From UBA2093 sp044340485 (GTDB taxonomy: Bacteria; Actinomycetota; Acidimicrobiia; Acidimicrobiales; Ilumatobacteraceae), in the NCBI GenBank assembly GCA_044340485.1, contig JBIITN010000037.1, forward strand, positions 1-12,514: a stretch of DNA of 12,514 bases, written 5' to 3'. The translations under genes and the position numbers were made by a program. This document shows positions 1-6,461 of this stretch, piece after piece. Position 1 is the first letter of the stretch. The number at the start of each line of letters is the position of its first letter. The notes under the pieces are model-generated. The model saw only the letters and a program-made list of their open reading frames with translations. It was not told the DNA's origin and did no database searches.

Positions 1-231
1 ACCGCTGGTTTTATTGATGCAGGCTTTGATGGCCACATCACATTGGAGTTGGCAAACGTCGCCAATCTTCCCATCACGTTGTATCCCGGGATGAAGATTG
101 GTCAGATCTCATTCATGCAGATGACATCGCCTGCAGAAAAGCCGTATGGGCAAGGCGCAGCCGGATCAAAGTATCAAGGACAACGCGGACCAACGCCAAG
201 TCGTTACTTTGAAAATTTCCGCACTAAGTAA
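1..231 (+). CDS. dcd: dCTP deaminase, C-terminal part (5' end outside window)
   Basis: The open frame enters from the left edge in frame 1 and gives 76 residues before TAA at 229-231. The sequence matches the conserved C-terminal half of dCTP deaminase, a trimeric enzyme of the dUTPase fold that deaminates dCTP on the way to dTTP. Visible are the segment AGFIDAGFDGHITLEL, whose Glu (residue 16 of the fragment) corresponds to the catalytic Glu of the family, then NVANLPITLYPGMKIGQ, and the closing nucleotide-binding tail GSKYQGQRGPTPSR. The AGFID form resembles the Mycobacterium tuberculosis enzyme, which also hydrolyses the triphosphate to give dUMP; that this one is bifunctional is inference. 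The usual Asp-Pro-Gly-Phe turn reads Asp-Ala-Gly-Phe here. An internal ATG at 43 is not the start, because conserved sequence runs upstream of it. The gene converges on the etfD-like gene, 32 bp away. Confidence 0.95.
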   Translation, partial: TAGFIDAGFDGHITLELANVANLPITLYPGMKIGQISFMQMTSPAEKPYGQGAAGSKYQGQRGPTPSRYFENFRTK

Positions 232-263
232 TAACTACGCGCGTATCGACTATGTGTTGGTAA

Positions 264-2543
264 TTACTCGCCAACGGGAGCACTGAACGGAACGTCTTGG
301 TTAGCAAGACGCTTCTCACCGTTTTCCAGTGCATCAAGAACGTGAATGGCGATGTCTGCAACTTTCACATCATCATCTGTTGCGCCAGCAGCTTTCACGC
401 CATCGTCCATCATGATGTAGCAGAACGGACATGCAGTAGCAACACGTGATGCACCGGTGCTCAGTGCTTCAACCGCGCGCTCATCGTTCACCTTTGTGCC
501 GATGCTTTCTTCCATCCACATGCGAGCACCACCTGCGCCGCAGCACATTCCTTTTGTGCCGTTGCGTGGCATTTCAACAATCTGCACACCCTTGATAGAG
601 CCCACAACTTTGCGAGGTGCCAAGTACACGTCGTTATGACGACCGAGATAGCACGAGTCGTGATACGTGATGCGATCATCAAGTGATGCATTACGCATGT
701 CGAGCTTGCCGGAGTCGATGAGATGCTCTAGCAACTGACTGTGGTGGATCACTTCGTAGTTGCCACCAAGTTGCGGATACTCATTTGCGAGTGTGTTGAA
801 ACAGTGTGGACACTGCGTAATGATCTTGCGCACTCCCATACCGTTCAACATTTCAATGTTTGGCAAGGCAAGCATTTGGAACAAGTACTCGTTACCGCTT
901 CGACGAGCGCTGTCACCAGTACACATTTCGTTTGGTCCAAGAATTGCAACGTCGATGCCTGCACGCTCGAGCAACTTGGCCATTGCCTGCGTCACCTTCT
1001 TGTTTTTGTCGTCGAAGCTGCCAGCACATCCCACCCAGTACAGGTACTCGTGGTTAAACGCTGCACCCGGATCAAGGACATCAACGTTCAAGTCTTTCGC
1101 CCAATCAGCACGCTCTGCTTGGTTCATTGCCCATGGGTTGCCCTGGTTTTCCATCGCGCGATAGGCGTTGCCTAGCTCCGCGGGGAAGTTACTTTCCATG
1201 AGTGATAAGTAACGACGCATATCGAGAATCTTGTCGAGAATTTCAATGTTGACAGGGCAGTTTTCATCACATGCTTTGCACGTGGTGCATGCCCAGATCT
1301 CTTCGGAAGTAATGCGTTCAAACAGTGAGTTGGCGCCAATGGTGATTTCACTGTCAACACCAAGTGGCGGAGACACTTTGCCGCCAGGTGAATGTGCAGC
1401 GGTAGCGGCCATTACTTCACCGGTCTTCAACACAATTTCGCGTGGGTCAAGTGGCTTACCTGTTGCGTGTGCAGGACACACGCTGGTGCAACGACCACAC
1501 ATGGTGCATGCATCGGTGTCGAGCAACTGCTTCCAGGTGAAGTCTTCAATAACACTTGCACCAAAAGTCTCAAGCGAAGTTTCCATGAGGTTTGGCATTG
1601 CCTTCATTGCGCCCTTTGGACGATCGCGGTCCTTCAAGTACATGTTGAGTGGCGACGTGAAGACGTGACGCAACATGGTGATTGGTAATAGCGCGAGGAA
1701 CACCACAAACGACACAACGTGTGCAACCCACCAAATTTGGTGCCATGTTTCAAGCGAATTTGCCGACATGCCATCGACCAACTGCGCAAGTGGGTAACCG
1801 ACATAACTCCACTTTTCGTATGACAGGTCGGTGCCATTTGCTTCAACGGAAGCAATGCGAAACATTTCTGCACCGAAACCGGAGATACCAATGAAGAACA
1901 ACACTGCCAAGATGATTCCGTGCTCGGCTTTGGTCTTGATACGAATGCGGTACGGACGCTGTACGTAACGACGAATGATCGCCCACAACACACCACCGGT
2001 GAACATGAGACCAGCGGTGTCACCAATAAAAACATATCCCTGATAGACACCGCCGTGTAAAAACTTCATGCTCTCTGGCAATTGGTGATCGACCTCTAAG
2101 ACCGTTGTAACACCAAGGAGAATGAGAAAACCAAAGTAAATGAGTGAGTGCATGAGTCCTGCAGCACTGTCACGCAACAACGTGCGCATGTAAACGCCAG
2201 CGCGATAGTCGGCAAGACGACGCTTCGCATTTTTTGGAGTTGTCTTACGACGGTCAGGTGCGCCGCGTTCCCAGTTGCGAATGCGATCTGCGAAACGGAA
2301 CGATCCCCAAATCAACATGACCGGGATGACCGTGTAGAAGGCGACTTTGATTGGACCAGGAATGCCATCGAACACTTCGCGTGTCATCGAAGAGTCGTTG
2401 TGCCAATCGGTAATCAACGGCAAGATGCCAGACGCCAACGTGAAAAGGCCAATGCCTAATCCGAAGGCGATCGACAATTGGTACGGCCGTAGACGGCGAG
2501 GTCCCTTGTCGGTGGCGGCGGTGGAAATGTCGTTCGCGCTCAT
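264..2543 (-). CDS. etfD: EtfD-like membrane Fe-S oxidoreductase (ETF:menaquinone type)
   Basis: This 759-residue protein has an integral-membrane N-terminal half and a cytoplasmic Fe-S half. About six hydrophobic segments lie near residues 23-44, 65-82, 127-147, 170-192, 208-228 and 270-292; several His (132, 163, 268, 276) are possible haem b ligands, as in NarI-like domains. Two ferredoxin-type 4Fe-4S motifs follow: C346/349/352/356 and C419/422/425/429. Two cysteine-rich CCG domains come next. The first has C506, C541, C578 and C581; the second is canonical with C631, C667-C668, C705 and C708. This order is that of mycobacterial Rv0338c/EtfD, which passes electrons from electron-transfer flavoprotein (fatty-acid beta-oxidation) to menaquinone. 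No etfAB is present in the window, so the partner is inferred. ATG at 2543 is the best start, although it has only a weak GGA upstream. The upstream gap carries inverted repeats that may be an operator. A related heterodisulfide-reductase-like or lactate-oxidation Fe-S role is the main alternative. Confidence 0.85.
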   Translation of the reverse strand: MSANDISTAATDKGPRRLRPYQLSIAFGLGIGLFTLASGILPLITDWHNDSSMTREVFDGIPGPIKVAFYTVIPVMLIWGSFRFADRIRNWERGAPDRRKTTPKNAKRRLADYRAGVYMRTLLRDSAAGLMHSLIYFGFLILLGVTTVLEVDHQLPESMKFLHGGVYQGYVFIGDTAGLMFTGGVLWAIIRRYVQRPYRIRIKTKAEHGIILAVLFFIGISGFGAEMFRIASVEANGTDLSYEKWSYVGYPLAQLVDGMSANSLETWHQIWWVAHVVSFVVFLALLPITMLRHVFTSPLNMYLKDRDRPKGAMKAMPNLMETSLETFGASVIEDFTWKQLLDTDACTMCGRCTSVCPAHATGKPLDPREIVLKTGEVMAATAAHSPGGKVSPPLGVDSEITIGANSLFERITSEEIWACTTCKACDENCPVNIEILDKILDMRRYLSLMESNFPAELGNAYRAMENQGNPWAMNQAERADWAKDLNVDVLDPGAAFNHEYLYWVGCAGSFDDKNKKVTQAMAKLLERAGIDVAILGPNEMCTGDSARRSGNEYLFQMLALPNIEMLNGMGVRKIITQCPHCFNTLANEYPQLGGNYEVIHHSQLLEHLIDSGKLDMRNASLDDRITYHDSCYLGRHNDVYLAPRKVVGSIKGVQIVEMPRNGTKGMCCGAGGARMWMEESIGTKVNDERAVEALSTGASRVATACPFCYIMMDDGVKAAGATDDDVKVADIAIHVLDALENGEKRLANQDVPFSAPVGE

Positions 2544-2586
2544 AACGATTCCAACGCTACTTGCCGTAGCACCATGGGCGCAGATT

Positions 2587-2625
2587 CGTTGTCACAACGG
2601 CACAAACGCACCGTTGTATAACGGT
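2587..2625. promoter_or_regulatory. Two related inverted repeats upstream of etfD-like gene (possible operator)
   Basis: The 102-bp gap before the etfD-like start holds two short dyads with the same half-site. One is ACCGTT-GTAT-AACGGT (2610-2625, perfect 6-bp arms). The other is CGTTGT-C-ACAACG (2587-2599, perfect 6-bp arms). The facing halves ACAACGG (2594-2600) and CCGTTGT (2611-2617) also pair perfectly across 10 bp. The ACAACGG/CCGTT element therefore appears four times within 39 bp, about 24 bp centre to centre. Repeated symmetric half-sites suggest a dimeric repressor binding twice, or alternative RNA hairpins. No T-tract follows, so a terminator is unlikely. The regulator is unknown. 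Confidence 0.4.
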
Positions 2626-2645
2626 AGTTGCCCTATGAAAAAGAC

Positions 2646-3065
2646 TTATTGTGCTGCGTCTTCAGATGCGCGAAGTCTCGCGGCGAGGTTACGCAACAGC
2701 TTGACCGCAATTGCAGGCGCTGCTTTGATGGTGGTCTGTAATCCTCGACCAGTTACGACAAGGAGGTCCATGTCGGTCTCTGCAACAACTGTTGCAGTGC
2801 GCTTACCTGGATCAAGCAGTGACAATTCGCCAAAGATTGAGCCACGGCCAAGCGAGGCGATTTTGTTGCCGTTACGCATTACTACTGCGGTACCACTCAA
2901 GATGATGAAAGCTTCTTGGCCGATGTCGCCCTCTTTCATGAGGACATAACCGGCGTCAACTTCTACTTCATCAGTATTGGTGGCGATTGTTTGCAACTCA
3001 CGCTTGGTGCACTCTGAAAATAGTGCCATCTTGCTGAGACTCTTAAGGTATGCGTCTTGTGCCAT
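2646..3065 (-). CDS. Stand-alone cyclic-nucleotide-binding domain protein
   Basis: With the ATG at 3065 the product is 139 residues, essentially one Crp/cNMP-binding beta-barrel flanked by helices. The phosphate-binding cassette is visible as FGELSLLDPGKRTATV (residues 78-93), with the Glu (80) and Arg (89) that normally contact the cyclic nucleotide ribose and phosphate. There is no helix-turn-helix after the barrel, only a C-terminal helix ending near RLRASEDAAQ, so it is not itself a Crp-type transcription factor. It may sense cAMP or cGMP and act through a partner; ligand and partner cannot be read from the sequence. The frame can be extended to ATG 3083 or GTG 3107. I prefer 3065 because homologues start with a short helix here and because a TACACT box lies 6 nt upstream, fitting a leaderless start. 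It lies between gpmA and the etfD-like gene on the same strand. Confidence 0.85.
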   Translation of the reverse strand: MAQDAYLKSLSKMALFSECTKRELQTIATNTDEVEVDAGYVLMKEGDIGQEAFIILSGTAVVMRNGNKIASLGRGSIFGELSLLDPGKRTATVVAETDMDLLVVTGRGLQTTIKAAPAIAVKLLRNLAARLRASEDAAQ

Positions 3066-3071
3066 GACGTC

Positions 3072-3077
3072 AGTGTA
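3072..3077 (-). promoter_or_regulatory. Possible -10 box of a leaderless promoter for the cNMP-binding gene
   Basis: On the minus strand TACACT (pattern TANNNT) ends 6 nt before the ATG at 3065, and no Shine-Dalgarno sequence precedes any candidate start. Leaderless transcripts with TANNNT about 7 nt from the start codon are common in actinobacteria. No good -35 is seen. This is a weak call based on spacing alone. Confidence 0.3.
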
Positions 3078-3139
3078 TGTCATTTTTCGCCGGTGTTTGA
3101 CCGCCACATATCACAGGCGATGTAGACGGCGACGAGTGA

Positions 3140-3889
3140 TCAGTGACCGCCGGCTTGTTTGGCTACTGCATCGGCGGCTGCTGCTATCGCATCTTGGTCA
3201 CCGAGATATTGCGCTGATTTCACTGATAAATCGTCATTCAAGTGGTATCGGCGGGGAACACCCGTTGGAATGTTCAATTCGGGAATGTCTTCATCTGAGA
3301 TGTTTTCAAGATGCATCACCAACGCACGCAGTGAGTTGCCGTGAGCGGTGATCAGCACATTCATTCCGGCTTGCAGTTGCGGCACGACGGTGGTGTGAAA
3401 ATGGGGGACTACCCGTGCGACGACATCTTTGAGACATTCGGTGGCTGGCAGGTCGGCGGGATTTACAAAGCGGTAGCGCCCGTCGTTCACAGGGTGCTCG
3501 GGCGATGACTGATCAACTGGTGGCGGTGGAACATCAAAACTGCGACGCCACAGATGGGTTTGCTCTTCACCATGGCGGTCAGAAGTTTCTTTCTTGTCGA
3601 GTCCTTGAAGTGCGCCATAGTGGCGTTCGTTCCAGCGCCAATGGCGCTCCACGGGTAGCCACACCTGACCCATAGACGACAGGGCAAGATGGCAGGTGAC
3701 AACAGCACGGGTCAGGACCGAGGTGTGAGCAATGTCAAACCAGAGTCCCTCTTCTTTCATGGTGAGGCCCGCATTGTGGGCTTCGGCCTCGCCTTGGGCC
3801 GTGAGAGTGACATCGTGCCACCCGGTGAACAGGTTGAGTTCATTCCACGTGCTTTGGCCGTGGCGCAGTAAGACAAGATCTCCGAGCAC
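3140..3889 (-). CDS. gpmA: 2,3-bisphosphoglycerate-dependent phosphoglycerate mutase
   Basis: This 249-residue cytosolic enzyme interconverts 3- and 2-phosphoglycerate in glycolysis and gluconeogenesis. The catalytic signature LLRHGQSTWN places the phospho-accepting His at residue 10. Other active-site residues are R61 (LTRA), E88 with R89 and Y91 (NERHYGALQG), the R115-R116 pair, and the second catalytic His at 183 (TAHGNSLRAL). Length and residue spacing agree closely with the E. coli dPGM (H11, R62, E89, H184), so the gene looks intact and active. The start is GTG at 3889. The only Shine-Dalgarno-like AGGG lies one base from it, but a TACTGT box ends 6 nt upstream, so a leaderless message is plausible. 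The gene is divergent from dnaK, and the HAIR operator lies about 57 bp upstream, so shared control with the heat-shock operon is possible but unproven. Confidence 0.96.
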   Translation of the reverse strand: MLGDLVLLRHGQSTWNELNLFTGWHDVTLTAQGEAEAHNAGLTMKEEGLWFDIAHTSVLTRAVVTCHLALSSMGQVWLPVERHWRWNERHYGALQGLDKKETSDRHGEEQTHLWRRSFDVPPPPVDQSSPEHPVNDGRYRFVNPADLPATECLKDVVARVVPHFHTTVVPQLQAGMNVLITAHGNSLRALVMHLENISDEDIPELNIPTGVPRRYHLNDDLSVKSAQYLGDQDAIAAAADAVAKQAGGH

Positions 3890-3895
3890 GCCCTA

Positions 3896-3901
3896 ACAGT
3901 A
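3896..3901 (-). promoter_or_regulatory. gpmA: Possible -10 box of a leaderless promoter for gpmA
   Basis: On the minus strand TACTGT ends 6 nt before the GTG start of gpmA, the same geometry seen at the next gene (TACACT, 6 nt, ATG). No convincing -35 hexamer is found at 16-19 bp spacing. The call rests on box identity and spacing only. Confidence 0.3.
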
Positions 3902-3932
3902 GCCACCACAAGGGTTTCCCCTGCGAGCAACC

Positions 3933-3959
3933 AAACTTGAGTCGAGTCGACTCAAGTTT
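3933..3959. promoter_or_regulatory. HAIR operator (HspR binding site)
   Basis: The core at 3936-3956 is CTTGAGT-N7-ACTCAAG, an exact match to the actinobacterial HAIR consensus. The symmetry goes further: 13-bp arms (AAACTTGAGTCGA and its complement) flank a single central G, giving 27 bp of dyad. The site lies in the gpmA-dnaK divergent region, with its right edge 13 bp upstream of the likely dnaK -35. hspR is the fourth gene of the operon it would control, so autoregulation by HspR, with DnaK as co-repressor as shown in Streptomyces, is the expected circuit. Confidence 0.95.
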
Positions 3960-3972
3960 TCTTTCACGTAGG

Positions 3973-4001
3973 TTGTCACATACTGATCGCGCCCTTACCA
4001 T
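3973..4001 (+). promoter_or_regulatory. Likely housekeeping-type promoter of the dnaK operon
   Basis: TTGTCA (3973-3978) and TACCAT (3996-4001) are separated by 17 bp and resemble the -35 and -10 of the main sigma factor. Transcription would begin near 4008, giving a leader of about 65 nt. HAIR lies upstream of the -35 rather than over it, so HspR bound here would have to hinder polymerase from the upstream side, or another promoter is used. No clear alternative promoter overlapping HAIR was found. Confidence 0.55.
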
Positions 4002-4030
4002 ACGACACACAGTCAGTTCGACCCCCAACT

Positions 4031-4049
4031 ACGTATCTATTAGATACGT
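4031..4049. promoter_or_regulatory. 19-bp perfect palindrome in the dnaK leader
   Basis: ACGTATCTA-T-TAGATACGT is a perfect inverted repeat with 9-bp arms around one base. It lies about 24-42 nt downstream of the predicted transcription start and 10 bp before the Shine-Dalgarno sequence. It does not match HAIR or the HrcA CIRCE element. It could be a second operator, or an RNA hairpin next to the ribosome binding site that affects mRNA stability or translation. Confidence 0.6.
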
Positions 4050-4059
4050 GGCAAGTAAT

Positions 4060-4065
4060 AAGGAG
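4060..4065 (+). promoter_or_regulatory. Ribosome binding site of dnaK
   Basis: AAGGAG lies 7 nt before the ATG at 4073 and is the strongest Shine-Dalgarno sequence in the window. It fixes the dnaK start and fits high expression. Confidence 0.85.
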
Positions 4066-4072
4066 ACCCCCA

Positions 4073-5914
4073 ATGGCCAAAGCAGTCGGTATCGACCTCG
4101 GAACCACCAACTCCGTCGTGGCGGTTCTTGAAGCGGGTGACCCAGTTGTCATCCCTAACTCCGAAGGATCACGCACCACTCCATCGGTGGTCGCATTTTC
4201 AAAAACGGGCGAAGTGCTCGTTGGTGAAGTGGCAAAGCGCCAGGCAATAACCAACCCCGACCGCACCTTCCGCAGCATCAAACGCCACATGGGCGAAGCG
4301 TGGAAGTCAGAAGACATTGATGGCAAGCAGTACACGCCACAAGAAATCAGCGCTCGCACGCTGATGAAATTGAAGCGCGATGCCGAGGCCTATCTCGGTG
4401 ACACCGTCACCGACGCAGTGATCACTGTTCCCGCGTACTTCGACGACGCACAGCGCACTGCAACAAAAGAAGCCGGTCAAATTGCTGGTCTGAATGTGTT
4501 GCGTATCATCAACGAACCAACCGCTGCCGCTCTTGCATATGGTCTCGACAAAGGCGCAGAAGATGAAACCGTGTTGGTGTTTGACCTTGGTGGTGGAACA
4601 TTTGACGTCAGTGTTCTTGAAATCGGTGAGGGTGTCTTTGAAGTAAAGAGCACGCATGGTGACACACAACTTGGTGGTGACGACTGGGACCAGCGCATCA
4701 TCGACTGGTTGGTGAAGAACTTCAAATCTCAGAACAACATCGATCTTGCGCAAGATCGCATGGCTGCGCAGCGCCTCAAAGAAGCTGCTGAAAAAGCAAA
4801 GATTGAATTGTCACAAGTGCAGCAAACGCAAATCAACTTGCCGTTCATCACTGCAACAGCAGAAGGTCCATTGCATCTTGATGAAACACTCACGCGCGCA
4901 GCGTTTCAAGAGATGACATCAGATCTCATCGAGCGTTGTCGCGTCGCATTCGAACAAGCACTGAAAGATGCAGGAGTCTCGAAGGGACAGTTGAGCCACG
5001 TCATCTTGGTGGGTGGTTCCACTCGTATGCCAGCAGTACAAGACTTGGTATTGAGCCTCACCGGCAAAGAACCCAACAAGTCAGTGAACCCTGATGAAGT
5101 TGTGGCAATTGGTGCAGCAGTGCAGGCAGGCGTATTGAAGGGCGACGTCAAAGACGTGTTGCTCCTCGACGTCACACCGTTATCACTTGGTATTGAAACC
5201 AAGGGTGGTGTGATGACTCGTCTTATCGAGCGCAATACCACTATCCCAACGCGCCGTACCGAAGTGTTCACTACCGCTGAAGACAATCAACCATCGGTGG
5301 AAATTCATGTTCTACAGGGTGAGCGAGAGATGGCTAGTTATAACAAGACACTTGGCAAGTTCCAACTTGTTGATTTGCCACCAGCACCGCGCGGTATGCC
5401 TCAGATCGAAGTCACATTTGACATTGATGCAAACGGCATCGTGCATGTATCTGCGAAAGACCGCGCTACTAACAAAGAACAGTCGATGACAATCTCTGGT
5501 CAGTCGTCTTTGAACAAAGATGACATCAACAAGATGGTGAAAGACGCCGAAGCACACGCTGAAGAAGATCGCAAGCGTCGTGAAGAAGCAGAAGTGCGTA
5601 ACAACGCCGACTCGCTCGTGTACCAAACCGAAAAAGTTTTGCGCGAACAGGGCGACAAAGTGTCAGCTGACGAAAAGGCAGCAGTGGAACAGCCCCTTGC
5701 AGATTTGAAGACTGCAATCAGCGGCAACGACATTGACGCAATCAAAGCTGCAACAGAGACATTGATGACAGCGAGCCAGGCCTTTAGCCAGAAGTTGTAT
5801 GAAGCAGCAGCTCGTGACACCAACGCTGCAGGAACATCTGCATCTGGTGCATCAGGCAGTAGTTCAGCAAACGACGACGACATTGTCGACGCTGAGATCG
5901 TCGACGAGAAGTAA
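4073..5914 (+). CDS. dnaK: Hsp70 chaperone DnaK
   Basis: This 613-residue cytosolic ATP-driven chaperone binds exposed hydrophobic segments of unfolded proteins. The nucleotide-binding domain has GIDLGTTNSVVAV (residues 6-18), the adenosine/phosphate motif VFDLGGGTFDVSVLEIG (169-185) and ILVGGSTRMP (311-320). The conserved interdomain linker DVLLLDVTPLSLG spans 361-373. The substrate-binding domain follows to about 480, then the helical lid, then a Gly/Ser/Ala-rich tail from about 585 ending in the acidic DDDIVDAEIVDEK typical of bacterial DnaK. It lacks the roughly 24-residue insertion near residue 80 found in proteobacterial DnaK, as expected for Gram-positive types. It is first in the operon, with HAIR, a promoter and a strong AAGGAG site upstream. 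It works with the downstream GrpE and DnaJ, and DnaK can also act as HspR co-repressor in related bacteria. Confidence 0.99.
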   Translation: MAKAVGIDLGTTNSVVAVLEAGDPVVIPNSEGSRTTPSVVAFSKTGEVLVGEVAKRQAITNPDRTFRSIKRHMGEAWKSEDIDGKQYTPQEISARTLMKLKRDAEAYLGDTVTDAVITVPAYFDDAQRTATKEAGQIAGLNVLRIINEPTAAALAYGLDKGAEDETVLVFDLGGGTFDVSVLEIGEGVFEVKSTHGDTQLGGDDWDQRIIDWLVKNFKSQNNIDLAQDRMAAQRLKEAAEKAKIELSQVQQTQINLPFITATAEGPLHLDETLTRAAFQEMTSDLIERCRVAFEQALKDAGVSKGQLSHVILVGGSTRMPAVQDLVLSLTGKEPNKSVNPDEVVAIGAAVQAGVLKGDVKDVLLLDVTPLSLGIETKGGVMTRLIERNTTIPTRRTEVFTTAEDNQPSVEIHVLQGEREMASYNKTLGKFQLVDLPPAPRGMPQIEVTFDIDANGIVHVSAKDRATNKEQSMTISGQSSLNKDDINKMVKDAEAHAEEDRKRREEAEVRNNADSLVYQTEKVLREQGDKVSADEKAAVEQPLADLKTAISGNDIDAIKAATETLMTASQAFSQKLYEAAARDTNAAGTSASGASGSSSANDDDIVDAEIVDEK

Positions 5915-5923
5915 GCGCTCGGA

Positions 5924-6457
5924 ATGGATTCGGAAATGGTGGACGTTCCCGAAGAAGCAGATGCTGTGTCGATAGGTGATGCAACGGATAGTGGTGTCAC
6001 CTCATCTAACGACAACGCACTAGCGGACGCTCTTGCCGATGTCGATGTTGCCGCGTTGCTGAAAGAACGCGACGATTTCAAAGACGTTGCAATTCGCCTG
6101 CAAGCAGACTTTGAGAACTACAAGAAACGTGTTGCGTCAACACAAGCAGATGAGATCGATCGGGCAACTGGACGATTTGTGGAAGCATTGTTGCCAATTC
6201 TCGACGCCTGTGAAGCAGCTGTTGTACACGGCTCTGATGATGTGCTCACCATTTGGTCAGCGCTCATTGGCGGATTGCAAAAACAAGGTCTTGAAGCACT
6301 CGATCTGGTCGACAAACCGTTTGATCCATCACTTGCAGATGCTGTGATGCACGAAGACGGAGACGGCAGTGATCCCATCGTCTCTGAGGTGTTGCGTACT
6401 GGGTACTTGTGGAAGGGCAAGGTCTTGCGACCTGCAATGGTGAAGGTAAAGGGGTGA
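5924..6457 (+). CDS. grpE: Nucleotide exchange factor GrpE
   Basis: This 177-residue co-chaperone dimer releases ADP from DnaK. The first 40 residues are acidic and poorly ordered in appearance. A long helix follows around residues 43-80 (LLKERDDFKDVAIRLQADFE, then NYKKR), which is the GrpE coiled-coil dimerisation region. The C-terminal beta domain holds FDPSLADAVM (133-142) and VSEVLRTGYLWKGKVLRPAMVKV (153-175), close to the family signature. The gene starts 9 bp after dnaK. No clear Shine-Dalgarno precedes the ATG at 5924 or the alternative ATG at 5936, so translation is probably coupled to dnaK. The exact start is the only uncertain point. Confidence 0.97.
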   Translation: MDSEMVDVPEEADAVSIGDATDSGVTSSNDNALADALADVDVAALLKERDDFKDVAIRLQADFENYKKRVASTQADEIDRATGRFVEALLPILDACEAAVVHGSDDVLTIWSALIGGLQKQGLEALDLVDKPFDPSLADAVMHEDGDGSDPIVSEVLRTGYLWKGKVLRPAMVKVKG

Positions 6458-6461
6458 AGAA

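Noticed and set aside
236..245. TACGCGCGTA palindrome between dcd and the etfD-like gene
   Set aside because: It has no loop and no T-tract, so it is not a terminator; a 10-bp palindrome can occur by chance.
741..1668. Open frames of 134-145 codons on the + strand
   Set aside because: They lie wholly antisense to the Fe-S half of the etfD-like gene, whose cysteine motifs are intact; their translations show no recognisable domain.
2347..2949. 200-codon open frame on the + strand
   Set aside because: It is antisense across the start of the etfD-like gene and the cNMP-binding gene, both of which have clear family motifs.
3979..4001. Alternative sigma (SigH/SigE-like) promoter for dnaK
   Set aside because: No GGAAC-type -35 with a GTT-type -10 at proper spacing was found; the TTGTCA/TACCAT pair fits better.
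5500..6081. 193-codon open frame on the minus strand
   Set aside because: A Ser/Ala-rich shadow antisense to the dnaK tail and grpE head; low-complexity translation with no domain.
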